The notes beneath the pieces were generated by a model. The model searched no databases and had not been told where the DNA came from. It saw only the letters and a list, made by a program, of their open reading frames with translations. 64,000 nt of DNA, from NCBI GenBank assembly GCA_002398365.1, contig DGYK01000053.1, positions 4,785 through 68,784 on the forward strand. The letters run 5' to 3'. Both the position numbers and the translations under genes were made by a program. Source of the DNA: Flammeovirgaceae bacterium UBA5008. GTDB lineage: Bacteria; Bacteroidota; Bacteroidia; Cytophagales; Cyclobacteriaceae. Positions 23,601-30,951 of the stretch are shown one piece after another; positions within the stretch are counted from its first letter, which is position 1, and each line of letters opens with the position of its first letter.

Positions 23601-25004
23601 TTAGATGCCATCGAATAAGTTGACTGTCTGAAGATATTCCGGCACAATTGTTTTCCATCCCATTTTTTCTTCAATCAGGTGCGACAGCGCGGAGGCGCTT
23701 TCCAGTTCACCGTGTGTGATGAAAGTAAGCTTCGGGGCTTTCTGAATGTGTCCCAACCATTGCATCAATTCGCTTTGATCTGCGTGAGCTGAAAGGCCGT
23801 GCACTTCGCGAACGTGACAATTGACTGGAATATCTTCTCCAAAAATGCGCACTGTTTTTTCTCCTTCCAGAATCTTTCGTCCGCGTGATCCTTCGGCCTG
23901 ATATCCGGCAAACAAAATGGTATCGGTGGTACGGGGCAATCGGTGGGTGAGATGATGTAAAATTCGGCCTCCCGTGGCCATGCCGCTCGCAGAAATGATG
24001 ATGATAGGCTTTTTGATTTCGTTTAATGCTTTAGATCCTTCGCGCGTATAGCAAAAATGAATTTGTGGTGAATCAAAAATGCTGATCAACTGCGAACCTT
24101 CTCGTGTTACTTTAATTTTATGAACTCCACCATGCCGTTCGTACAAGTCGGTTACATTAATGGCCATGGGGCTATCGATGTATATCGGCAACAAAGGAAT
24201 CGCTTTGGCATCCATCAATTTTGTCAGGTAATAAATCAAGCTTTGTGTTCGGCCAAGAGCAAAAGCAGGAATCACCAAAGCACCATTATGGTCACACGCT
24301 TCGTTGACGATTTTCGTCAATTGCTCTTCTACATCTACTTGCGGATTGAGACGGTTGCCATAAGTAGATTCTACAATCAATACGTCCGGATCTGCAGGTG
24401 CATCGGGTGCGAACATCACCGGATCTTCATAGCGGCCCAAATCACCTGAGAAAAGAATTTTCTTTTCTTCGCGTGCTCCCTGCAAATGAAATTCCGCAAA
24501 CGCTGAACCTAGAATATGACCTGAATTGTAAAACACAACCGATACATTATTGCTGAGGCTGATTTTTTTTTTGAGTGGATGACTTTCTGATAGGAGCAAA
24601 ACCAGTTTGGCATCATCAGTCGTAAAGAGGGGTTGCGGTTTTTCATGTTTGGAATAGCCGCGTTTAAAAGCAAATAGCGCTTCTTCTTCTTGCAGTTTGG
24701 CCGCATCCATCAGCATAATCTTCAACAGATCTTCGGTGGCTTGGGTACAAATGATTTTTCCGGAAAAGCCATCTTTCACCAATCGTGGTAAATAACCAAT
24801 GTGGTCGATGTGTGCATGCGTGAGCACGACCACGTCAATCGTTGCCGGGTCGATGGGCAGTGTATCCCAGTTGCGAAGACGTAACTCCTTTTGACCTTGA
24901 AACAATCCGCAATCGAGAAGAATTTTTTGAGAATCTACTTCCAGTAAATATTTTGAACCGGTTACACTGCGGGCAGCTCCCAGAAATTTGATTTTTACAT
25001 CCAT
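23601..25004 (-). CDS. metallo-beta-lactamase/beta-CASP ribonuclease (CPSF-like)
   Basis: A 467-residue cytosolic enzyme with a metallo-beta-lactamase core. Zinc motif 2 is THAHIDH (His63, His65, Asp67, His68), and a further GHILGSA histidine (in NSGHILGSAFAEF) and the GDLGR Asp follow. The beta-CASP insert occupies the middle (VESTYGNR to SASGMATGGRI), then a late HGLSAHAD motif and RMK-like C-terminal helices. The family (CPSF73/YsaR-like, RNA-metabolising MBL fold) cleaves RNA. It is the first gene of the pair with the DUF5009 acyltransferase. Confidence 0.92.
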   Translation of the reverse strand: MDVKIKFLGAARSVTGSKYLLEVDSQKILLDCGLFQGQKELRLRNWDTLPIDPATIDVVVLTHAHIDHIGYLPRLVKDGFSGKIICTQATEDLLKIMLMDAAKLQEEEALFAFKRGYSKHEKPQPLFTTDDAKLVLLLSESHPLKKKISLSNNVSVVFYNSGHILGSAFAEFHLQGAREEKKILFSGDLGRYEDPVMFAPDAPADPDVLIVESTYGNRLNPQVDVEEQLTKIVNEACDHNGALVIPAFALGRTQSLIYYLTKLMDAKAIPLLPIYIDSPMAINVTDLYERHGGVHKIKVTREGSQLISIFDSPQIHFCYTREGSKALNEIKKPIIIISASGMATGGRILHHLTHRLPRTTDTILFAGYQAEGSRGRKILEGEKTVRIFGEDIPVNCHVREVHGLSAHADQSELMQWLGHIQKAPKLTFITHGELESASALSHLIEEKMGWKTIVPEYLQTVNLFDGI

Positions 25005-25083
25005 GCGTTTAGCCTTTGTTAAATGTAGATAATTTAAAGCGCCTTCTAAACGAAAATAGCGCCTAAATTAATCCTCGCCCAGT

Positions 25084-25122
25084 AACAAAAACTCCCCATC
25101 CGGTACTTCGGATGAGGAGTTT
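25084..25122 (-). terminator. terminator after the PspC gene
   Basis: Read on the minus strand, AAACTCCTCATCCG pairs with CGGATGGGGAGTTT (one mismatch) around a short loop, followed by TTGTTAC. It lies 26 bases beyond the stop of the PspC-domain gene. Confidence 0.8.
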
Positions 25123-25147
25123 GCTTCCTAACTGATTGTCAATAATG

Positions 25148-27544
25148 TTAATCTCTTTTGATCACCTCGGGGTTGCCTTGGTACTTGACGGTGCTAACCA
25201 CATCGGTATCAATTTCAAGTGAGTTGGTTGCATTGACACGGGCTCGCCCCATTTCTTTTGCCTCAATCACTGCGTTTTCAATTTCATATTGGTTGGCTTT
25301 GAGCTGTGCCATTTTTCGTATCTCGGCTTGTAAGAAGTTTCCACTGCCGTCTAATTCAAACGACATGGGGCCGGACATATCGATCATCAGGTTGCGCGAT
25401 TGAATGTCGGCTTCGCCACTCATGGCACCTACAAGTGCAATGTCCATTTCTTCTTCGTCAAAACCCCGCAGGTTAAATTCACCTGCTCCTTTTATCTTTA
25501 GCTTACGCAAATGGGGCATTGAAATTTGAATTTTTACTTTGTCATCCAAATCAATGCTGTTTTCCCAAAAAGACTGATTGCGTGAGCGGTAGCGAATCTC
25601 TAATGTCTCGCCTGAAAGAGAGACTTCGTATTTGCGCTTCTCACTTTCAGGGCCATCCAGTTGCACGGAGAATTCCTCTGCCTGATAGATGGATAAATCG
25701 AAAATCCCCATCAATTCGACTTCATTAAAATCATTGTACCCATATTGATCTTTTAATTGAATGGACTTGCGTTCTGTAGGTTGTTTGCAATCCAGGCATT
25801 CAAATCCGGTTTCCGTCATCTTCCACGTTTTATTGAAATTCGAATCGTAATAGCCATCATAGTCTTTGTAATTGTTGTCGATGATTCGCCAAACATATTC
25901 ATCAATTACAAAAATCTGACCGTACGGAATGTATAACTCCATATCTAATCGTTGAACGCGGAACTTCGCATCTTTTTTAAATGACAGGTTTGCATCAAAT
26001 GTGAGTGAGCTATCTTGTTGTATTACTTGGTAATCGACCATTTGCGCATTTTCTGCTCCATTCTTTCGGTTAAAGCCTTGTGCGCGGAAACGCTGCACTA
26101 ATTTGATCTCTTTGCCTTCATAACCTTTTAAGGTCAGATCCGGTGTGGTGTAATCTTCAAATCCCGCTTCATTCAATTTGAGGTGAAGTGTTTTACCCTG
26201 CGGTTGAAATACCAGCTCGCGCTTATACTCACCTTCTTCCTTGAATGAGTAAATCATCTTTGGAACCGTAAAGCTCAACACGAGTATCGACACAAAGAAC
26301 AATCCCGATAAGGTCCAGCCTAATGCCGGTTTAAAGAAAGAACGTTTGGACATGATGGAACTTCCGGAGAGTAAGATTACCAATGCAGGAATAAAAGCTA
26401 CAAAAAATGCAGCCACCATACTCCAAAGAGGGAAAGTATTCCTTATAGCTTCCATCGGTAAATGGAGCCCTTGAATTTCGCCACCCCAATATTCGGGTAG
26501 GATAGAGGTACCAAAGAATCCGAGGAATATTCCGAAAGTGATGATGATGGCAAATACCATGGTAAATCCGGTAAGGAAAATCGCCAACCCAATTGCCACA
26601 CGAAGTATTTCAAAGAATAATTTAACGAGAGGCCCAATCACTTTAGCCAATGCGGTAATGATACTGGCCAAAAGACGGAAAGGGAAAAGCACGATCTTCG
26701 CCAACGTACTTTCTTCTTCTTCCTTTTCGTTCAAACTCTTTTTTACAGTTGATTCAATATTTGATAGCGTAACCGGCTCGCCTTGCATTTCCATTTTTTC
26801 AGTGATGGTGTTGGCCGCAGGTAAGGCAATCCACAGAATAACGTAAAGCACAAATCCTAAACCACCTACCACGGCTAGCACCACAAATAACAAGCGTATC
26901 ACTGTAATGTCTGTTCCGAAGAATGCAGCAACACCACTCGCCACACCACCCAATACTTTCTTCTCGGGATCGCGATACATTTTTTTCACGGCTGGCTCAT
27001 CTTGCAAATCGTGCGATACGGGAAGTACGATCCACATGATAATATAAACGAAGATCAAACCGCCATAACTTCCTAAAGCCAATAGTGCGAACAAAACCCG
27101 AGGCCATACGGGATCTATACTAAAGTAGTGGCCCAGTCCTGCACAGATTCCTCCTAAAATTTTTCTCCGCTCATCGCGAACCAGCTTTTTACTGGCAAAA
27201 GGTGGAGCGGAAGCTGAAGAATACGATTGTTGTTTTGATGAATCACTTTTGAACGATTCACCGGCCGCTTCCTGCTCTTCGGCTGCTTTGAAGTCGCTAA
27301 CATTACCCATGGTAGCGATCAACCCCTTCACATCTTCTAAAGTAATAACCTGCTTACCCTCATTGAGTTTGGAAAGGAAAATTTCGGCAATGCGCCCTTC
27401 AATGTCAGCTAAAATTTCGCTGCTGTCTTCAAACGTACCGAAGTAGCTATTGATCGAATCGAGGTATTTACGCAGCGATTCGTAGCCGTCTTCTTCAATG
27501 TGAAAGATGATTCCGCTGATGTTGATACTGATGTTCTTTTTCAT
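25148..27544 (-). CDS. large membrane protein with two PspC domains and a beta-helical GIN-like tail
   Basis: A 798-residue envelope protein. The N-terminal cytosolic part (1-118) includes an EEDGYESLRKYLDSIN segment often seen ahead of PspC. PspC domain 1 (about 120-176: RRKILGGICAGLGHYF) and PspC domain 2 (about 190-243: KKVLGGVASGVAAFFGTD) each carry membrane segments. Further membrane helices span about 280-445. The long C-terminal beta-rich region, ending in repeats of short strands (LRKLKIKGAGEFNLRGFDEE, then SGEADIQS and SGPMSFELDGSG), resembles the DUF2807/GIN fold. PspC proteins sense membrane stress. It is preceded by a PadR-type repressor gene 32 bases upstream, forming a two-gene operon. 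Confidence 0.9.
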   Translation of the reverse strand: MKKNISINISGIIFHIEEDGYESLRKYLDSINSYFGTFEDSSEILADIEGRIAEIFLSKLNEGKQVITLEDVKGLIATMGNVSDFKAAEEQEAAGESFKSDSSKQQSYSSASAPPFASKKLVRDERRKILGGICAGLGHYFSIDPVWPRVLFALLALGSYGGLIFVYIIMWIVLPVSHDLQDEPAVKKMYRDPEKKVLGGVASGVAAFFGTDITVIRLLFVVLAVVGGLGFVLYVILWIALPAANTITEKMEMQGEPVTLSNIESTVKKSLNEKEEEESTLAKIVLFPFRLLASIITALAKVIGPLVKLFFEILRVAIGLAIFLTGFTMVFAIIITFGIFLGFFGTSILPEYWGGEIQGLHLPMEAIRNTFPLWSMVAAFFVAFIPALVILLSGSSIMSKRSFFKPALGWTLSGLFFVSILVLSFTVPKMIYSFKEEGEYKRELVFQPQGKTLHLKLNEAGFEDYTTPDLTLKGYEGKEIKLVQRFRAQGFNRKNGAENAQMVDYQVIQQDSSLTFDANLSFKKDAKFRVQRLDMELYIPYGQIFVIDEYVWRIIDNNYKDYDGYYDSNFNKTWKMTETGFECLDCKQPTERKSIQLKDQYGYNDFNEVELMGIFDLSIYQAEEFSVQLDGPESEKRKYEVSLSGETLEIRYRSRNQSFWENSIDLDDKVKIQISMPHLRKLKIKGAGEFNLRGFDEEEMDIALVGAMSGEADIQSRNLMIDMSGPMSFELDGSGNFLQAEIRKMAQLKANQYEIENAVIEAKEMGRARVNATNSLEIDTDVVSTVKYQGNPEVIKRD

Positions 27545-27576
27545 TTGGAATGAAATTTATAAAAATGAGGTGGTTA

Positions 27577-27918
27577 TTAAATTTTTACCAGAGATTTGGT
27601 TCGAACAATTTCGGTGGAGTGAACCACATCGTCCCAAGTTTCGGTGAGTCCTTTTAAAAAGGATTGCCCCGTTTCTGTTAGCGTATAGTATTTGCGTGGA
27701 GGCCCCGACTTTGACTCGACCCACTTGTACTCTAACAGCCCTGCGTTTTTCAGACGCGTCAATAAGGGATAGAGTGTTCCCTCTACTACGATCATTTTAG
27801 CCTCGGTCAGTTCACTCAGCATGTCCGATGCATAAACTTCTCCGCGGGCGATGATATGGAGGATGCAAAACTCCAAAATCCCTTTTCTCATTTGCACTTG
27901 CGCATTTTCCAGATTCAT
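27577..27918 (-). CDS. PadR family transcriptional regulator
   Basis: A 113-residue winged-HTH repressor of the short PadR type: GILEFCILHIIARGEVYASDMLSELTEAKMIVVEGTLYPLLTRLKNAGLLEYKW (about 12-66, HTH plus wing), ending in a long dimerisation helix. It sits at the head of the operon with the PspC protein. Its promoter contains a 21-base inverted repeat overlapping the -7 element, so autoregulation is very likely. The effector is not known. Confidence 0.93.
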   Translation of the reverse strand: MNLENAQVQMRKGILEFCILHIIARGEVYASDMLSELTEAKMIVVEGTLYPLLTRLKNAGLLEYKWVESKSGPPRKYYTLTETGQSFLKGLTETWDDVVHSTEIVRTKSLVKI

Positions 27919-27955
27919 ACAGCACTTTTTTCCGCATGTCTTGCAACTATTGCGC

Positions 27956-27981
27956 CAAAGGTACTATGCATGGCATAGTAC
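27956..27981 (-). promoter_or_regulatory. PadR operator overlapping the -7 element of padR-pspC
   Basis: GTACTATGC (27961-27969), three bases, then GCATAGTAC (27973-27981) is a perfect 9-3-9 inverted repeat. On the minus strand its edge merges with TACCTTTG (27963-27956), an exact match to the Bacteroidota -7 consensus TAnnTTTG. The start codon lies 38 bases downstream. A protein dimer bound here would block the promoter. Confidence 0.75.
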
Positions 27982-28049
27982 TGCCTTAATATTTTAAAAT
28001 AGTTTTAAAAACCCCGTTTTCAGGGTATCTTGAAGGTTTCTAATAAATT

Positions 28050-29549
28050 ATGATCTCAAAGAAATTAATGTTCGCCTTTCTGTTAATGTCCATTTTTGTA
28101 CAATCTGTTGGACAGGACACACATTATTGGACATATCGGTACGGAACCCGAGCTGTACTTTTGGGTGGTCCGGCAGTTGGCGGATTGGAAGATAACAGCT
28201 CTGTAATTTACAATCCGGCTTTGCTTAGTCTGGTGAAAAGCACTTCTATTTCACTTAACTCAAACGTATACCAAGTGGTAAACATTACGGCTAAGAATGG
28301 TGCCGGCCCCGGACAAGATGTAACCAGCAATCAATTTTCGGCTGTACCCATTACAGTTTCAGGTTTATTGAGAAAGAAAAACGCAGACTCCCGTTGGACT
28401 TTTGGTTACGCAATAATCGTACCGACCGAATTTACATTTAAAGCAACTGCGCGTGAGGAGGGACTGAAATCAATTGTAGATGATGCTGAAAGCTTAGGAT
28501 TAGAGGAGTATGTAGGTCAGTTTTCTATTAATACCCGACTTTCTGAAAATATGGGAGCTTTTGCGATAGCTTACCGCATAAGCGATCATTGGTCTGTAGG
28601 GTTGACAAATCAAATCACCTATCGTTCGCATACTTATACAAAAAATGAATTGAGCCGGATGATCTTAAATAATGTGGCCACCACCTTAGTGAGCACCAGT
28701 GAATCGCAAAGCATAGAGTACACGAATCTTCGTTATGCGCCCAAAATGGGATTTAGCTTTGCTTCAGGTCGTTGGTCAGCTGGGGTTGCCTTTGTATTTC
28801 CAAGTATTAATCTAGGTGGTAGCGGAACGTTGGCAAGAGATGTGAATGCAAGTAATCTTCTCACCAATGTGGAGGCTAATCCTAATTTACCACCTAATTT
28901 TAAACGCCTAAGCGTGGATGCGAATGACCGCAAAACGAAACTTTCAACGATCTATAAAAACCCAATTTCCATTTCTGCTGGTATAGCATACAAAGGTAAT
29001 AAGACTTTGATCGCTGCATCCATCGAATGGTTTGATAAGGTTAATCTTTATAATATCATGTCACCGGAAGGCGATGTATTCAAGCGCCCCACCACTTTGA
29101 ATATCGACAGTAAGAAATTTCTGGAGTTAAATGCTTCAAATAAATCCGTCACCAACTTTGCGATTGGTATCGAGCATGCTTTGAATGAAAAAGTAAGCAT
29201 CAGTACCGGTTTTCGAACCAACAATTCGTTTTACGATAAAGTATTTGATGACCGAATTGCGGATCGCAATAAGCGTAACCTGAATAATAATGCCTTGAAT
29301 CTGGATATCTCTTCCTGGAACATTTACCATGTGGTGATCGGTGGAACGTTCAAGCAAGAGCGCAGAGATTTAAGCATCGGTCTTAACTTTAGCTGGGCCG
29401 ATGAAGGAGCCATTAAGCAATTCGCAAACTTTGATCAACCCACGGAATCCACTTTTTTGCTCGGGCAAAAACTGACGACAACGGCTGATTTCTTTTCGTA
29501 TGGAATTCTACTCGGTTACACCTTCCGCATTCGATCTTCTGAACAATAA
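28050..29549 (+). CDS. FadL/OmpP1-like outer-membrane transport protein
   Basis: This 499-residue exported protein has a signal peptide (1-21, ending VQSVGQ) and a C-terminal barrel. After the signal, TRAVLLGGPAVGGLEDNSSVIYNPALLS carries the G-x-x-x-N-P-A/G pattern seen at the start of FadL/TodX family barrels. Many amphipathic strands follow to a final GILLGYTFRIR. FadL proteins admit fatty acids or aromatic hydrophobics across the outer membrane. The gene is divergent from padR with 131 bases between, and it ends one base before the convergent AMP nucleosidase gene. The substrate is unknown. Confidence 0.75.
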   Translation: MISKKLMFAFLLMSIFVQSVGQDTHYWTYRYGTRAVLLGGPAVGGLEDNSSVIYNPALLSLVKSTSISLNSNVYQVVNITAKNGAGPGQDVTSNQFSAVPITVSGLLRKKNADSRWTFGYAIIVPTEFTFKATAREEGLKSIVDDAESLGLEEYVGQFSINTRLSENMGAFAIAYRISDHWSVGLTNQITYRSHTYTKNELSRMILNNVATTLVSTSESQSIEYTNLRYAPKMGFSFASGRWSAGVAFVFPSINLGGSGTLARDVNASNLLTNVEANPNLPPNFKRLSVDANDRKTKLSTIYKNPISISAGIAYKGNKTLIAASIEWFDKVNLYNIMSPEGDVFKRPTTLNIDSKKFLELNASNKSVTNFAIGIEHALNEKVSISTGFRTNNSFYDKVFDDRIADRNKRNLNNNALNLDISSWNIYHVVIGGTFKQERRDLSIGLNFSWADEGAIKQFANFDQPTESTFLLGQKLTTTADFFSYGILLGYTFRIRSSEQ

Positions 29550-29550
29550 A

Positions 29551-30321
29551 TCAATAACGCAAATGCTTCACGGTCATTCCTTTGTTGATCATCTGCTTTA
29601 GCGAATCAATGCCGATTTTTAAATGCAAATCAACATAGCTGGTAGTAACTACTTTATCACTCGCTTCGGTCTTTACTCCATCGGGTGTCATGGGCGAATC
29701 GGAAACCAACAATAAAGCACCGGCAGGAATTTCGTTATAAAATGCGGTGGAGAAAATTGTAGCGGTTTCCATGTCTATCGCAGCCGCACGAATTTTAATC
29801 AAATAGTTTTTGAAATCTTCATCCCATTCCCACACCCTGCGGTTGGTGGTATACACCGTTCCACTCCAATAGTCTTGGTTGTAATCGCGAATAGTAGTTG
29901 AAATGGCTTTTTGTAAAGCGAAGGCTGGTAAGGATGGCACTTCCGGTGGAAAGTAGTCATTCGAAGTACCCTCACCACGAATAGCAGCTATCGGTAGGAT
30001 TAAATCGCCAATATCGTTTTTGGCTTTTAGGCCGCCACATTTGCCCAAGAACAACACTGCTTTGGGCATAATTGCAGTCAGGCAGTCCATTATGGTAGCC
30101 GCATTGGGGCTTCCCATTCCAAAGTTGATAATGGTGATACCCTCCGCTGTGGCGCTACGCATGGCCCTGTCTTCTCCGTGCACAGGAACTTTGTGCCATT
30201 CAGCAAATTTTTTAACGTAATTATCGAAGTTGGTTAATAATATATAGTGTCCAAAGTCTTCCAGCTTTATTCCGGTATAACGCGGAAGCCAGTTTTCCAC
30301 AATGTCTTTTTTGTTTTTCAT
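29551..30321 (-). CDS. amn: AMP nucleosidase
   Basis: A 256-residue purine/uridine phosphorylase-fold enzyme that cleaves AMP to adenine and ribose 5-phosphate. Supporting motifs are NFGMGSPNAATIMDCL (phosphate/ribose site), LFLGKCGGLK, the EGTSNDYFPPEVPSLPAF stretch (about 115-133) and AAAIDMETATIFSTAF with the catalytic Glu. It lacks the N-terminal regulatory domain of E. coli Amn (484 residues), the usual form in Bacteroidota. It is divergent from a small nuclease-fold gene and ends against the FadL-like gene. Confidence 0.92.
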   Translation of the reverse strand: MKNKKDIVENWLPRYTGIKLEDFGHYILLTNFDNYVKKFAEWHKVPVHGEDRAMRSATAEGITIINFGMGSPNAATIMDCLTAIMPKAVLFLGKCGGLKAKNDIGDLILPIAAIRGEGTSNDYFPPEVPSLPAFALQKAISTTIRDYNQDYWSGTVYTTNRRVWEWDEDFKNYLIKIRAAAIDMETATIFSTAFYNEIPAGALLLVSDSPMTPDGVKTEASDKVVTTSYVDLHLKIGIDSLKQMINKGMTVKHLRY

Positions 30322-30369
30322 CTTGCTGATTATTTAATGTCCATTTTTTTTGCTGTACTTTTCCATTCG

Positions 30370-30813
30370 ATGCAAAAGCTCAATCTCCCGGAAATCAACG
30401 CAACGCTTAAGAAAGAATATGGCAAAGTATGGATTTTTGATATGATTCGGAAAAAGTATATCGTGTTGACACCCGAAGAATGGGTGCGTCAGCATTTTAT
30501 ACATTACCTCATCCACGAACTTCACTACCCCCGCTCATTGTTTCGAATTGAAAGCAGCCTTACCTACAACAAACTTCAAAAGCGATCCGATATTTTAATT
30601 TTTGACCGAGCCGGCAAACCTTGGATGTTGATTGAATGCAAGTCGGCAGATATCCGACTTTCTCAAAAGGCTTTTAATCAAGTGGCAGTCTATAATATGA
30701 CGGTGAATGCAAAATACATTGCTGTCACGAATGGGATGGTTCACTTTTGTTGCGAGGCTTCTGTAGATGGAAAAGACGCTTCATTCCTTGAATCTTTTCC
30801 TCCGTTTCAATAG
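30370..30813 (+). CDS. orphan HsdR N-terminal-like protein (PD-(D/E)XK nuclease fold)
   Basis: A 147-residue protein matching the N-terminal domain of type I restriction HsdR. The nuclease motif is visible as RSDILIFDRAGKPWMLIECKS: Asp, then Glu-x-Lys. The region continues with QVAVYNMTVNAKYIAVTNG. No restriction helicase, methylase or specificity gene is near, so it is an orphan. Such stand-alone proteins are common in Bacteroidota; their function is unknown, and a DNA repair role is a guess. The start chosen is the ATG at 30370 (MQKLNLP). An earlier in-frame ATG at 30337 and one at 30247 add hydrophobic residues and overlap the divergent amn gene. Confidence 0.78.
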   Translation: MQKLNLPEINATLKKEYGKVWIFDMIRKKYIVLTPEEWVRQHFIHYLIHELHYPRSLFRIESSLTYNKLQKRSDILIFDRAGKPWMLIECKSADIRLSQKAFNQVAVYNMTVNAKYIAVTNGMVHFCCEASVDGKDASFLESFPPFQ

Positions 30814-30879
30814 GCCTTTTACCCATTCTCCACCTAAATCTACTTCTGGATGGTATTTTCTTATTGTGAATTGGTATTA

Positions 30880-30950
30880 TTAAACTGCATTCTATTTGGA
30901 ATAATTCTAAATAAGTAATTGTTTTGCTTATTAATAATTATTCTAAATAA
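30880..30950. promoter_or_regulatory. A/T-rich repeat region ahead of the TonB receptor gene
   Basis: ATTCTAAATAA occurs twice (30904-30914 and 30940-30950), with a related ATTCTATTTGG at 30889-30899. AATAAG (30911-30916) is mirrored by CTTATT (30927-30932). The last repeat ends one base before the start codon. For an iron-type receptor, such repeats could be a Fur-like or other metalloregulator site, but no classic Fur box is present. Confidence 0.4.
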
Positions 30951-30951
30951 C

